NCBI RefSeq assembly: GCF_002995805.1
Contig: NZ_PVXL01000044.1
Coordinates: forward strand, 1 to 64,000
Direction: 5' to 3'
DNA length: 64,000 bases
From: Neomoorella stamsii
GTDB taxonomy: Bacteria; Bacillota; DSM-521; Neomoorellales; Neomoorellaceae
The translations under genes were made by a program, and so were the position numbers. Under the pieces are notes generated by a model. That model had not been told where the DNA came from, searched no databases, and saw only the letters and a program-made list of their open reading frames with translations. Below, piece by piece: positions 52,800-62,002 of this stretch (its first letter is position 1; the number at the start of each line of letters is the position of its first letter).

Positions 52800-52913
52800 G
52801 ACCCCCCCTCCAAGGTCAACCAACTTGTGTTAAAAATAAAATAAACCATGGAAGATGTCCGGTTTATACCGTAACGACCTCCATGGTCGAGATTTAGCAA
52901 CCTCCTTGGTTGC
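52800..52913 (-). promoter_or_regulatory. cbiM leader with three ACCWWGGAGG hairpins
   Basis: On the reverse strand three elements occur in order: GCAACC-AAGGA-GGTTGC (52913-52897), CGACC-ATGGA-GGTCG (52889-52875) and GACC-TTGGA...GGTC (52817-52800). Each contains ACC-two A/T-GGAGG, and the first two are perfect stems with a pentaloop ending GGA. GGA-loop hairpins are the recognition form of CsrA-type RNA-binding proteins. No cobalamin or NiCo riboswitch consensus was seen. Confidence 0.7.
52831..52887 (-). terminator. Alternative terminator in the cbiM leader
   Basis: On the reverse strand ACCATGGA pairs with TCCATGGT around a small inner hairpin (CGGTATAAACCG) and TTATTTTATTTTT follows. 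Its 5' arm is the loop and 3' stem of the second leader hairpin, so the two folds exclude each other. Confidence 0.7.
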
Positions 52914-52971
52914 CTATCTCTTTAATAATTATATAACAAACCAAAATAAAATTCAAGATTTCGCCTGCTTT

Positions 52972-53724
52972 TTACAAGGGCACGACCACGGGGATGTCTG
53001 CCAGTCTTTCCACCGCTACCCGAACTCCGTAGACGCCGGCGATGTTTTCCGGAGTCATGATTTCCATCCCCCCGCAGGCAAAAACGGTCCTATTCTTCAG
53101 GAGCAGGAATTTATCTGCAAACCGCAAAGCAAGGTTAAGGTCGTGCATTACCACCACCACTGCAATGTTTCGCTCCCTGGCAGCTTTTTTGACTATTGTT
53201 AGCACCTCGAACTGATTCTTCAGATCCAGGTTGCTGGTGGGCTCGTCCAGCAAAAGCACCCGGGGTTCCTGGGCCAGAGCCCTGGCGATGACCACCTTTT
53301 GCAGTTCTCCCCCGCTCAATTCATCCAGGTAGCGCAGGGAAAACTCTTCCAAGCCGAGAATGCCCAACACATTCCGGACGATTTCCAGGTCTCTTGCGGT
53401 TGTACCCCACTTGATGTGGGGTTTTCTGCCCAAAAGCACGGCGTCGAAGACCGTAAACCGGGCGCTTTCGTATCTTTGCGCCACGTACCCAAGGCGGCGG
53501 GCAACTTCCCGGGGACTGAGCGCAAACAGGTCTTCTGTTTCAATGAGAATTGTCCCTGTTTGCGGCTTTAAAATCCTGATCAGGCACTTGAGCAGGGTGG
53601 ACTTCCCGGCGCCGTTGTTGCCCAGGATAGCAAAAAATTCCCCCCTGTTGACTTCAAATTTGATATCCCTTAACACGGGCCGGCTGCTGTAACTGAATTC
53701 CACTCCGTCTACCGACAAGATCAT
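52972..53724 (-). CDS. FecE-type ABC ATPase (iron-siderophore/cobalamin/metal family)
   Basis: A 250-residue ATPase with Walker A GNNGAGKST, Q-loop AQRYESARFTVFDAV, signature LSGGELQKVVIARAL and Walker B VLLLDEPTSNLD. Belongs to the FecE/BtuD/FhuC family. It overlaps the permease gene by 4 bases and is the last gene of the unit. Confidence 0.9.
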   Translation of the reverse strand: MILSVDGVEFSYSSRPVLRDIKFEVNRGEFFAILGNNGAGKSTLLKCLIRILKPQTGTILIETEDLFALSPREVARRLGYVAQRYESARFTVFDAVLLGRKPHIKWGTTARDLEIVRNVLGILGLEEFSLRYLDELSGGELQKVVIARALAQEPRVLLLDEPTSNLDLKNQFEVLTIVKKAARERNIAVVVVMHDLNLALRFADKFLLLKNRTVFACGGMEIMTPENIAGVYGVRVAVERLADIPVVVPL

Positions 53725-54794
53725 CTTTTGCCATACCCCCTGGAGAGAAGGTAAAGGAACAGGGGGGCACCCATAAAGGAGGTAATCGCTCCCACCGGCA
53801 AAACAACCGGGGAAACAACGGTCCTGGCCAGGGTATCGGAAGCAAGCAGCAAAAGCCCTCCCATTACGCTGGAAGCTGGGATCAGGAAACGGTGATCGCC
53901 GCCCAGCACCCTTCTCATCATGTGCGGGCCGACCAGGCCGATAAAACCGATAATGCCCAGAAAGGAAACAGTTACCGCCGTGACCAGGGAGGCCACGAAC
54001 ATCCCGGTCAACCTGATTCTCTCCACATCAACACCCAGCCCTTTGGCCGTCTCCTCCCCGCCGTCCAGAGCGTTGTAGTTCCACCGGTTGGCTATAAAGT
54101 AGAGCAGCGCGGCAAAGGTTAGCGCGGCCATGATTTCCAGATCCCGCCAGGAAGCCCGGCCGATGTCGCCGAAGGTCCAAAAAACAATCGAAGCCACCTG
54201 CACGTCGCTGGCAAAAAACTGCAGGATAATGGTGGCGGCTGAAAAAAGGGAGCCCAGGGCCACCCCCGCCAGAACCATTGCTTCGGGAGTGACCCCCCTG
54301 ACCTGGGCCAGGAAGAGAACCACCAGGGTCGTCGCCATCGCCCCTACAAAGGCGGAAATGGTGACCAGGTAGGGGTTGTTGATGATGACTGCATCGGCGC
54401 TGGTGCTGTGGGTGCTCCCCGCCCCCAGGGCAATGATGGCCACGGCGGCGCCAAAGGCCGCACCCTGCGAAATACCCAAGGTGAAGGGGGACGCCAGAGG
54501 GTTGCGCAAGAGGTTTTGCATCACGCAACCCGCCATGGAAAGGCCGACCCCGGCAGTGACCGCCGCCAGCACCCGGGGCAGCCGGATATTCCAGATAATG
54601 ATATTTAAACGTCCCTCCGCTTTGCCCAGCAGCGTCAGCAGCACCTGGGCCGGCGAAAGCTCCGCCGACCCGGCGTTGATGGCGTAGACACCCAGCAGGA
54701 CGGTCAAAAGGATGAGCAGGCAAATGATGAAAACTTTTCTTTGGGTATACTTAAGGTAACTTTCCGGGATGTTTTCCATTACTACCTGCCGCAT
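53721..54794 (-). CDS. FecCD-type ABC permease
   Basis: A 357-residue type II importer permease with about ten helices. Diagnostic segments: LPRVLAAVTAGVGLSMAGCVMQ near residue 75, RNPLASPFTLGIS-like (NPLASPF) and GLVGPHMMRRVLGGDH near 285, the ATPase-coupling region. Substrate could be Fe-siderophore, cobalamin, or molybdate/tungstate as in MolB. Second gene of the binding-protein/permease/ATPase unit. Confidence 0.92.
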   Translation of the reverse strand: MRQVVMENIPESYLKYTQRKVFIICLLILLTVLLGVYAINAGSAELSPAQVLLTLLGKAEGRLNIIIWNIRLPRVLAAVTAGVGLSMAGCVMQNLLRNPLASPFTLGISQGAAFGAAVAIIALGAGSTHSTSADAVIINNPYLVTISAFVGAMATTLVVLFLAQVRGVTPEAMVLAGVALGSLFSAATIILQFFASDVQVASIVFWTFGDIGRASWRDLEIMAALTFAALLYFIANRWNYNALDGGEETAKGLGVDVERIRLTGMFVASLVTAVTVSFLGIIGFIGLVGPHMMRRVLGGDHRFLIPASSVMGGLLLLASDTLARTVVSPVVLPVGAITSFMGAPLFLYLLSRGYGKR

Positions 54795-54815
54795 ATTTTT
54801 CTTTCTCCTCGAGTA

Positions 54816-55937
54816 TTACGGATTAGCAAGATCAAGCTTCTTGAATCCACCGTAATCTTTCGCCATCTGTTCATATAAAGGTTTGCCCAAAAGGAACTGG
54901 TAAATCTCATCGGCCTTTTGGGCCGGGTCGATATCCTTAAATTGTTCGGGGTAAATCACTTTTCCGGCGTAGTAGGCGTCAGCAATGGCGGTTCCGATGT
55001 TTGTGGTGTAGTAATTATAAGGAATCTGGCCGTAAACCCGGCCTGTTTTGACCGCCTTCAAGGACAGGTAAAACTGCGGGTTTTTCTTGTAGTCTTCCCG
55101 CACCAGGGATAAGCCCCCTTCATCGATGAAAATGATATCGGGGTCCCAGCTCAGGAGCTTTTCCTTGTCAATCATGACACTCCCCGTTTTACCCGTTTCG
55201 TCAACCACATTCCGGGCATTGACAGCTACAAAGGGCGGATATTTGGCCTGGGTGCTTTCGATACCGTGTACTCCCTTCATGCCCAGAGCGCCTACATAAA
55301 CTTTGGGTTTTTTGTCTTCAGGGATATCCTTCGTCCTATCATGCAAATCCTGCTGGCATTTTTGCAGGAAATCAACTAATTCCCGGGCCCTTTCTTCACT
55401 GCCGGTAATTTTCCCAATCAGCTCAAGGGACTTATAAACGTCCTCGTCAAAAGTGGCCAGCCTGCCGTAGCTCAGCACCACTACCGGAATGTTCGTTTTG
55501 GCCTGCAGTTCATCTGCCCGCGACCTGTCTACCAGGTAGGCAACAAAAATTACGTCCGGATTGACGTTGACCAGCTTTTCCGCGTCCGGGGTGGAATCGG
55601 GCCCTCCCTGGCCAATGGTTGGCAAATTTTTTAATTCTGGGTGGGCTAAAATATACGGCCGGCCAGTAGGCTGCTGCTTTTCCAGGTTCTCCACGCCCAC
55701 CACCTTATCCGCGCCGTTCACATAACAAACCAGCCGCAGGGCACCTGGGCCGATGGCCACCACCTTCTTTACCGGTACGGGAACTTCCACCTGCCGGCCG
55801 GCCAGGTCGGTAACAACGGTTTTCTGCTGTGCCGCCGTATCCTGCCCGGGCGCTTTAGCGCCGCACCCACCCAGGATAATGATGGTAATCAGCAGGGCAA
55901 TGAGCATAGCCACTGCCTTCAATGCCTTTGTCCGCAT
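54816..55937 (-). CDS. Periplasmic-type metal/siderophore-binding lipoprotein
   Basis: A 373-residue TroA/FecB-fold binding protein with a lipobox (LGGCGAK, Cys at about 25). [20 protein letters not shown] opens the first lobe, [20 protein letters not shown] follows, and the second lobe ends [20 protein letters not shown]. The Tyr-rich C-terminal lobe is shared with iron-complex and oxyanion (MolA-like) binders, so the ligand is open. GGGAGGAG precedes the ATG. Its neighbours cbiMQO suggest metal supply. Confidence 0.88.
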   Translation of the reverse strand: MRTKALKAVAMLIALLITIIILGGCGAKAPGQDTAAQQKTVVTDLAGRQVEVPVPVKKVVAIGPGALRLVCYVNGADKVVGVENLEKQQPTGRPYILAHPELKNLPTIGQGGPDSTPDAEKLVNVNPDVIFVAYLVDRSRADELQAKTNIPVVVLSYGRLATFDEDVYKSLELIGKITGSEERARELVDFLQKCQQDLHDRTKDIPEDKKPKVYVGALGMKGVHGIESTQAKYPPFVAVNARNVVDETGKTGSVMIDKEKLLSWDPDIIFIDEGGLSLVREDYKKNPQFYLSLKAVKTGRVYGQIPYNYYTTNIGTAIADAYYAGKVIYPEQFKDIDPAQKADEIYQFLLGKPLYEQMAKDYGGFKKLDLANP

Positions 55938-56123
55938 TTATTTCTCCTCCCTTTTTTGAATTACTGTATAAAAACTCGTTTTCCGTAACCTCTTCCGCTG
56001 CAAGGCATCCCCCCTTCGCCACACATCCCTACAATGCAACACATATCCCGGCAGGAATACAACTTCTACCTGTTCTCGTCAGTAAAAACAGGGACTTCGT
56101 CCTTTCTGAACCCCCTCAAATTT

Positions 56124-56549
56124 TTATTTTTTGAACCAACCAATACGCGCCCCTGAAATACTATCCACATCAGAAGAATAGGGTTTTATGTCCAAAAGGG
56201 GGCTTTCATCCACAGCGTCGAGTCCGCTCACCAGCAGGCGGTTTCCTTTCACTTCCAGCAACTCAACCACACAAAAGGCGATGGGGTTGGGGCGGGAAGG
56301 TGAGCGGCAGGCAAAAACGCCGCGAATCTCCGGGCCAAATGGCGTTTTGGTCTGCAGCGTGTTCCGGGTTGCAAGATGGCACCAGTAAAGAACAATCAGG
56401 TGGGTTGCCTGGTCCACATCCTTTAATCCTTCCGCAAACTGGGGGTAAATCTCCAGCTCTGCCAGCTGGTCAGAAAAACGCCCCTGGAATGGTGCCTCTT
56501 GAAGTGTGCGGTAAGGGCTACTTATTTTCCCGATAGGTACCAGCTCCAA
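56124..56549 (-). CDS. trmO: tRNA (N6-threonylcarbamoyladenosine37-N6)-methyltransferase TrmO
   Basis: A 141-residue beta-barrel SAM methyltransferase of the TsaA/YaeB family. Motifs are GKISSPYRTL, GVFACRSPSRPNPIAFCVVE near residue 80 and DAVDESPLLDIKPYSSDVD near 115. It adds a methyl group to t6A37 in tRNA-Thr. In archaea and Clostridia TsaA-like genes often sit next to metal transporters, as here. The TTG at 56549 follows GAGGAGGTGG; the longer frame upstream lacks a site. Confidence 0.88.
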   Translation of the reverse strand: MELVPIGKISSPYRTLQEAPFQGRFSDQLAELEIYPQFAEGLKDVDQATHLIVLYWCHLATRNTLQTKTPFGPEIRGVFACRSPSRPNPIAFCVVELLEVKGNRLLVSGLDAVDESPLLDIKPYSSDVDSISGARIGWFKK

Positions 56550-56593
56550 AGAACCACCTCCTCGCCTTCTATGCTCTGCCCGCCAATAACTCC

Positions 56594-57553
56594 TCAACTA
56601 AAATGGCACCTCACCAAATGCCCCTCCCCCACCTCCTTCAAAACGGGCTCATCTTGCCGGCAAACGTCGCGGGCATCGGGGCAGCGGGGGTGAAAGCGGC
56701 AGCCCGCGGGGGGCTTTGCCGGGTCAGGCGGCTCGCCCCGCACCACCGGTTTTTGCCCGGTTCTTTGCCGCGGGTCGGGCTCCGGCACCGCGCGCAAAAG
56801 CGCCCGGCTGTAGGGGTGGCGGGCCTGTGATACGAGGCCTTCTGCCGGTAGCAACTCCACGATTTTGCCCAGGTACATTACCGCCACCCGGTCGGCTAGG
56901 TAGTTCACTGCCGCCAGGTCGTGGGAGATGAAGAGGTAGGATATGCCCAGCTGCTTTTTTAGCTCCCACAAAAGGTTTAAGATCTGCGCCCGGATAGAGA
57001 CGTCCAAACTGGCAACGGGCTCGTCACAAATCACCAGTTCCGGTTGTAAGGCCAGGGCCCGGGCGATGTTGATGCGCTGGCGCTGGCCCCCGCTGAATTC
57101 GTGCGGGTATTTCCACGCATCCCCAGGTCCCAGGCCGACAAGGGTTAATAGTTCGGCCACCCGCTCCTGGCGCTCCCTTTTAGCCACGCCGAAATTGGCC
57201 AGTGGTTCCTCAATGATTGCCCCCACCGTCCGGCGCGGGTTGAGGGAGGAAGAAGAGTCCTGGAAGATGATCTGGAAGCGGCGGCGCAGCTCCCGCAGCT
57301 TTCTCCCCGTCCAGCCGGTGATCTCCTCGCCGGCCAAAAGGATTTTTCCGGCCGTGGGTTCTTCCAGCCGCACCACCAGCCGCCCCAGGGTGCTCTTGCC
57401 GCAGCCGCTTTCCCCCACCAGGCCCAGGGTTTCTCCCCGCGCCAAGGCGAATGTGACGCCGTCCACCGCCCGCACCTTTTCCCGGTGACCCGCAAATATC
57501 CCCCTTTTCCCGGCGTAGTGCTTCACCAGTTCCCTTACCTCTAAGAGGTTCAC
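56594..57553 (-). CDS. Dipeptide/oligopeptide/nickel ABC ATPase (DppF/OppF/NikE type)
   Basis: A 319-residue ATPase with Walker [13 protein letters not shown]-loop FQDSSSSLNPRRTVG, signature FSGGQRQRINIARAL and Walker B LVICDEPVASLD. The C-terminal extension includes CRFHPRCPDARDVC, the cysteine motif typical of this pair. The GTG at 57553 overlaps the upstream stop (GTGA). GC content looks higher than in the cbi genes. Confidence 0.92.
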   Translation of the reverse strand: MNLLEVRELVKHYAGKRGIFAGHREKVRAVDGVTFALARGETLGLVGESGCGKSTLGRLVVRLEEPTAGKILLAGEEITGWTGRKLRELRRRFQIIFQDSSSSLNPRRTVGAIIEEPLANFGVAKRERQERVAELLTLVGLGPGDAWKYPHEFSGGQRQRINIARALALQPELVICDEPVASLDVSIRAQILNLLWELKKQLGISYLFISHDLAAVNYLADRVAVMYLGKIVELLPAEGLVSQARHPYSRALLRAVPEPDPRQRTGQKPVVRGEPPDPAKPPAGCRFHPRCPDARDVCRQDEPVLKEVGEGHLVRCHFS

Positions 57554-58542
57554 CTGCGCCCAGCCTCCCCTGGGCAACTCCGGGAAATGCGGTGGCAGGC
57601 TGCCGCGTGGTCCGGCCCGATCTCCCGCAATTCCGGCTTCTTTCCCCGGCACTCCGTGTGCGCCTCGGGGCAGCGGGGGAGGAAGGCGCAATGGGCCGGG
57701 AGATTTAGAAGCGTCGGCGGCTGTCCCCCAATGGGCACCAGTTCTTCCTTGCCCAGGCGCGGCACGGAACGGAGCAAAGCCCGGGTGTAGGGATGGGCGG
57801 GACGGTCAAATATTTGTGCCACCGGACCGCGCTCCACAATCGATCCGGCGTACATTACCGCAACTTCGTCTGCCATGGCTGCGACCACCCCCAGGTCGTG
57901 GGTGATGAGGATGATCGCCATCCCCATCTCTTCCTGCAGCCGCTTTAGTTCCGCCAGGATCTGGGCCTGGACGGTAACGTCCAGGGCAGTGGTGGGCTCA
58001 TCGGCAATCAAAACTTTCGGGCGCATCGAGATCGCCATAGCCATCATCACCCGCTGGCGCATGCCCCCGGAAAGCTGAAAAGGGTATAAGCGCATGAGCC
58101 TTTCCGGGTCGGGTAGGCCCATGCGAAAAAGAAGCTCCACCGCGCGACGCCGCGCTTCAGCCCGGGATACCTCTTCATGAGAGACAATGGTTTCCGCAAG
58201 CTGCGTACCGATGGTTAAAACCGGGTTCAGGGAGGTCAGCGGGTCCTGAAAAACAAGCGCTATTTCCCTGCCTCGTACCTGCCGCAACTGCCCTGGGGGG
58301 ATTTTAAGCAGGTCGTAGCCGTTTAACCAGACTTCCCCGGAGAGAATTCTTCCCGGCGGCTCAATCAGCCGCAGGATGGACAGGGCCGTAACACTCTTGC
58401 CGCAACCGCTCTCCCCTACCAGCCCCAAGAGCTTCCCAGGCTCCACCTCAAAACTAACCCTATCCACAGCCTTGATGACGCCACGCCGAGTGTAAAAATA
58501 GGTAGAGAGATTTTTTATCTTTAAAACAGGATCTGAAGACAC
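57550..58542 (-). CDS. Dipeptide/oligopeptide/nickel ABC ATPase (DppD/OppD/NikD type)
   Basis: A 330-residue ATPase with Walker [15 protein letters not shown]-loop [15 protein letters not shown], signature [14 protein letters not shown] and Walker [13 protein letters not shown], and the C-terminal [14 protein letters not shown] motif. The GTG at 58542 has a nearby G-rich site; the ATG at 58611 is an alternative. It works with the next ATPase and two permeases to import peptides, nickel or similar solutes. Confidence 0.92.
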   Translation of the reverse strand: MSSDPVLKIKNLSTYFYTRRGVIKAVDRVSFEVEPGKLLGLVGESGCGKSVTALSILRLIEPPGRILSGEVWLNGYDLLKIPPGQLRQVRGREIALVFQDPLTSLNPVLTIGTQLAETIVSHEEVSRAEARRRAVELLFRMGLPDPERLMRLYPFQLSGGMRQRVMMAMAISMRPKVLIADEPTTALDVTVQAQILAELKRLQEEMGMAIILITHDLGVVAAMADEVAVMYAGSIVERGPVAQIFDRPAHPYTRALLRSVPRLGKEELVPIGGQPPTLLNLPAHCAFLPRCPEAHTECRGKKPELREIGPDHAAACHRISRSCPGEAGRR

Positions 58543-58720
58543 CCCGCCAAGCCCCTTTCTGCCCTCTTTAAAAACAACATTCCATTGAAAACGTGCTCCT
58601 GCCATTTTCATTCACAAGAGCAAAAAGTTACTTTCAAGAAAGGGTCCGTGAACCATTTAATCCTAGTATCTTTACTATGCTCAGTTCGGTAGCCTGCAAG
58701 AACTTCTGTCGTCGACCAAA

Positions 58721-59650
58721 CTAAATCCTGGTATTCCCCGTCGGATCTAGAGCGTCCCTGAGCCCATCACCTAAGAGATTAAAGGCCAGGGCCACCGTCA
58801 TGATGGCAAGTCCGGGGTAAATCATCAGCTGGGGCGCCACCTGCATGTAAGGCCGACCGTCGCTTAGCATGGCCCCCCACTCCGGCGCAGGCGGCTGAGC
58901 ACCGAGGCCCAGGAAGGAAAGCCCGGATATGGCCAGGATGAGCTTACCCATGTCTAACGTAGCCAGAACGATCATCGGGGAGAGTACATTGGGCAGGATA
59001 TGCCTGGCAATAATACCTAATTCCGATGTCCCGCAGGCCCGGGCCGCCAGTATAAACTCCTTCTCTTTCACCGAAAGGACCATCCCCCGTACGACCCGGG
59101 CATATCCCACCCACCAGACGGCAGAAAGCGCTAGCATCACGTTTAAAAGGCCCGGTCCCAGTGTTCCGGCGATAACCAGCGCCAGGATAAGGCCCGGAAA
59201 AGCCAGCAGTATATCAACAAATCGCATAATAAGGTTGTCCACCCACCCCCCACAGTAGCCCGCCAAGGTACCCAGGGGGATACCAATAAGCATAATAGCC
59301 CACAAAGCTAAAGCTGCCGTGCTAAGTGAAGCTCTCGCTCCATAGATTAACCGCGATAAAAGGCACCGCCCCAGGTGGTCGGTGCCCAGGGGGTATTGTG
59401 CACCCGGTGGTGCCAGGCGATGTTGGAGATCCACCTTGGTGGGGTCATTGGGAGCAATATAAGGCGCAAAGACTGCCACGGCCATCACGGCCAGGATGAT
59501 AACAAGGCCTAAAAGAGCCAACCTGTCCTGCAGGAGTCTTTCCAGCGCGGCGGCCGAGCCACCACGCGAGACCTTTTCCGCCTGGCCCGCTGACTCCACA
59601 GTAGAGGGATAACCGGCAACCCCAGCACCGAAATTTCTCGACAGGCCCAC
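58721..59650 (-). CDS. ABC permease, DppC/OppC/NikC type
   Basis: A 309-residue permease with the N-terminal OppC domain (LALLGLVIILAVMAVAVFAP), YLGTDHLGR-like PLGTDHLGRCLLSRLIYGAR near residue 90 and the coupling loop EFILAARACGTSELGIIARH near 200. About six helices. The GTG start follows GGGGGAAG. Confidence 0.92.
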   Translation of the reverse strand: MGLSRNFGAGVAGYPSTVESAGQAEKVSRGGSAAALERLLQDRLALLGLVIILAVMAVAVFAPYIAPNDPTKVDLQHRLAPPGAQYPLGTDHLGRCLLSRLIYGARASLSTAALALWAIMLIGIPLGTLAGYCGGWVDNLIMRFVDILLAFPGLILALVIAGTLGPGLLNVMLALSAVWWVGYARVVRGMVLSVKEKEFILAARACGTSELGIIARHILPNVLSPMIVLATLDMGKLILAISGLSFLGLGAQPPAPEWGAMLSDGRPYMQVAPQLMIYPGLAIMTVALAFNLLGDGLRDALDPTGNTRI

Positions 59651-59653
59651 CAG

Positions 59654-60592
59654 CTACTTCCCCCTTTCCAGGCGGATGCGCGGGTCGAGGAAAACGTAGG
59701 ATACATCCACCAGAAGGTTCACCAGGACAAAAACGACAGCCATGAAAAGAACATATCCCTGGATCACCGGGTAATCTCGGTTGAAAATAGCATCCACGGC
59801 GAACTTCCCCACACCCGGCCAGGCAAAGATGGTTTCCACAATTACCGCTCCCCCCAAAAGATGTCCGAAGCTCATGCCCAAAAGCGTCACCGTAGGCAAA
59901 AGGGCGTTCTTCAAGGCATGGCGCCCGATCACCCACTTTTCTTTCAAACCCTTAGCCCGGGCCACCTTGATGTAGTCCTGTCCCAACACGTCCAGCATGC
60001 TGGCACGTAAGATCCGGGCGTAGACGGCAGCCATGCCAAACCCTAAGGTTACCGCTGGCAACACGAGATGCTGTGGCCCGCCCCGGCCCATTACCGGAAG
60101 CACCCCTAGTTTCACCGCGAAAAAGTAGATGAGCACAAGCCCCAGCCAGAAGCCAGGAAGCGAAGCACCCAGAAGAGCACTTAGGCGGCTTAAGTGGTCA
60201 AGGAAAGCGTGTCGGTAAAGGGCAGAGAGGATCCCCGCCGGCAGGGCAAGACATACCATGAAGATCATGGCCGCGCAGGTGAGTTCCAGGGTGGCCGGAA
60301 AGCGGGACAGAATTTCTTCCGCCACGGGCCGCCCGGTGCGAAAAGACTTACCCAGGTCCCCGTGCAACACCCGCCACAGCCAGCGCCCGTACTGTAAGTA
60401 AAGGGGGTCGTTCAAGCCTAGCTCTTTCCGTAAGGCCTCCAGAGCCTCCCTGGTGGGCTCCACCCCGCCGGAGCGTAAGATAAGCTCCGCCGGGTCGCCG
60501 GGTGCCAGGTTGATCAGTCCGAAGGCGATGATGGAAACCCCTAGCATTACAACACCAAGAAATACCAAGCGCTTTAGAAAATAACCCCACAC
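59654..60592 (-). CDS. ABC permease, DppB/OppB/NikB type
   Basis: A permease of about 312 residues with the N-terminal pattern FLKRLVFLGVVMLGVSIIAF, LAPGDPAEL, the EAA-type loop YIKVARAKGLKEKWVIGRHA near 220 and a C-terminal NRDYPVIQGYVLF. The GTG at 60592 fits the family length but has a weak ribosome-binding site. The strong GGAGGAGGAG at about 60632-60641 leads into a different frame (MALIFFRELASSSVG), so a start-region frameshift is possible. No binding-protein gene is visible near it. Confidence 0.85.
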   Translation of the reverse strand: MWGYFLKRLVFLGVVMLGVSIIAFGLINLAPGDPAELILRSGGVEPTREALEALRKELGLNDPLYLQYGRWLWRVLHGDLGKSFRTGRPVAEEILSRFPATLELTCAAMIFMVCLALPAGILSALYRHAFLDHLSRLSALLGASLPGFWLGLVLIYFFAVKLGVLPVMGRGGPQHLVLPAVTLGFGMAAVYARILRASMLDVLGQDYIKVARAKGLKEKWVIGRHALKNALLPTVTLLGMSFGHLLGGAVIVETIFAWPGVGKFAVDAIFNRDYPVIQGYVLFMAVVFVLVNLLVDVSYVFLDPRIRLERGK

Positions 60593-60684
60593 TGCTGCTC
60601 GCCAACTCCCGGAAAAAAATAAGAGCCACGGAACCTCTCCTCCTCCCTTTTTAAGGGGATTAGGCCTCCGTGGCCCATATACAG

Positions 60685-60742
60685 AAAAAAGCACCACTTG
60701 GATGCTGCCTTCGGGCAGGCTTAACACCTTCGTGGTGCTTAT
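60685..60742 (-). terminator. Attenuator-like hairpin ahead of the Dpp-type operon
   Basis: On the reverse strand AAGCACCAC pairs with GTGGTGCTT, with an inner GCCTGCC / GGCAGC hairpin, and TTTTTT follows. It is upstream of the first permease gene and past no known gene, so it probably belongs to that operon's leader. Confidence 0.65.
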
Positions 60743-60945
60743 CATTCTTCCTTGCTTCCTTAATTTTGCTGCCCGGCGGCTCCGGCCGCTTTTCTACTGC
60801 GCTACTTCTAAAATAAATTCATCAGGAGGCACATTGGTTTAGATTGATTATTATTTTTATTGCGTATTTAGTCATCTTGTTGATCTAGGCAGGATTTTAA
60901 CGCCTTCTTGTCGTATAACACTAGCATATCTTGCTAATAGTTTTA
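60743..60945. other. Intergenic region between the Dpp-type leader and the crcB riboswitch
   Basis: No gene is visible. On the reverse strand a GC-rich hairpin (GCGGC / GCCGC) and a GCAGTAG segment near 60790-60805 may be the upstream half of the Dpp leader RNA. The AT-rich part to the right presumably holds the two divergent promoters. Confidence 0.35.
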
Positions 60946-61000
60946 GGCGATGGAGTTCGCCTTAAATCTGCAGCAAGCAGTGATGACTCCTACCAAAAAG
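60946..61000 (+). promoter_or_regulatory. Fluoride riboswitch (crcB motif) 1
   Basis: GGCGATGGAGTTCGCC followed by CTGCAGCAAGCAG and TGATGACTCCTACC are the conserved stems and pseudoknot parts of the fluoride aptamer. It precedes two crcB genes and runs into a terminator, the standard ON-switch layout. Confidence 0.95.
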
Positions 61001-61038
61001 CGGGCTAATTTTATGCCCGGAAGGTAGGATTTTTTTGT
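60988..61038 (+). terminator. Terminator of fluoride riboswitch 1
   Basis: CCTACC pairs with GGTAGG with an inner CGGGC / GCCCG stem, followed by seven T residues. Its 5' arm is the last conserved strand of the aptamer. Confidence 0.85.
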
Positions 61039-61070
61039 GGGTTTTGCAACTCCATGTGGGGGTGATTAAG

Positions 61071-61493
61071 TTGCTCTACATATATATTGGTATTTTTGGC
61101 TTTCTGGGGGCCATAGCCAGGTTTGAACTTGGCCGCTTCATTGCTATCTTATGGCCCTCAACCTTTCCTTTAGGAACCCTAATAATAAACATTTTGGGAT
61201 GTTTCGCTATGGGCTTTATTCTTACCTATAGCTTAGAACGCTTAACCTTAAGTCCCGAATTAAGGCTGGGTATAACAACAGGCTTTGTTGGCGCTTTTAC
61301 GACCTTCTCCACCTTTAGTGTGGAGACGATAACCCTTTTAACTAGTGGTCATATAGCTTATGCCGCCATCTATGTTCTGGTTTCCACTTTAGGAGGCTTA
61401 ACTGCCGTGAGGGCGGGAATAATCCTGACCAGAATACCAATTTTGTCGGCATTTAAAGTACAGCAAACCGGGGCAGAAACAGGTAGGAGATAG
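61071..61493 (+). CDS. crcB: Fluoride ion channel subunit CrcB/Fluc (1)
   Basis: About 140 residues with four helices and CrcB motifs: FLGAIARFELGRF, FPLGTLIINILGCFAMGF and TTGFVGAFTTFSTFSVE (the Phe/Thr pore track). Fluc channels let fluoride leave the cell. The TTG at 71 bases past 61000 (61071) follows GTGGGGGTG; GTG and TTG codons upstream are alternatives. Paired genes in tandem usually make a heterodimer with opposite topologies. Confidence 0.92.
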   Translation: MLYIYIGIFGFLGAIARFELGRFIAILWPSTFPLGTLIINILGCFAMGFILTYSLERLTLSPELRLGITTGFVGAFTTFSTFSVETITLLTSGHIAYAAIYVLVSTLGGLTAVRAGIILTRIPILSAFKVQQTGAETGRR

Positions 61494-61495
61494 GA

Positions 61496-61864
61496 ATGCA
61501 GTATTTATATGTAGGACTGGGCGGGTTTTTGGGTGCCATTACTCGATATGCTTTAGGACAGGCATTATCGGCAAGAAGCAGGGGTAATTTTCCTACAGGC
61601 ACTCTAATAATTAACCTAACTGGCGCTTTTTTGTTAGGACTACTTTTAGGCACACCGGCATCTGCCCATAGATTTGGCACCAGCTTGACGTTAGCGCTAG
61701 CTACGGGGTTTTTAGGCGCTTATACTACCTTCTCTACCTTTTCATATGAAGTTGTCCGGCTTCTGGAAGATGGGGAAGTTATAAATGCTTTAACCTATTT
61801 ACTGGGCAGCATCATCTTAGGTCTTTTGTTCGCCCTGGCAGGGCGTGCTATCAATCTAATCTAA
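61496..61864 (+). CDS. crcB: Fluoride ion channel subunit CrcB/Fluc (2)
   Basis: A 122-residue Fluc subunit with FLGAITRYALGQ, FPTGTLIINLTGAFLLG and TGFLGAYTTFSTFSYE. It starts two bases after crcB 1 ends, so the pair is co-translated and presumably forms one dual-topology channel. The gene is complete. Confidence 0.94.
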   Translation: MQYLYVGLGGFLGAITRYALGQALSARSRGNFPTGTLIINLTGAFLLGLLLGTPASAHRFGTSLTLALATGFLGAYTTFSTFSYEVVRLLEDGEVINALTYLLGSIILGLLFALAGRAINLI

Positions 61865-62002
61865 TCCCTTAAATCCCGGCGTTAAATTACACTTAACCCG
61901 CCTCGCACCCCTTATTCCACCCTTTTCCTTCGCTTTTGCTCCGCTTTTGTACCTATTTTCACGATTAAATATAATTTAACCCTCCCTCTTCAACGCCTTT
62001 TT

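Noticed and set aside
52741-52960. Cobalamin or NiCo riboswitch ahead of cbiM
   Set aside because: None of the conserved boxes of either class could be found; the short GGA-loop hairpins are a different structure.
60348-60629. Short reverse frame starting MALIFF behind a strong ribosome-binding site
   Set aside because: After about 15 residues it is a shadow of the permease frame. Kept only as a hint of a start-region frameshift.
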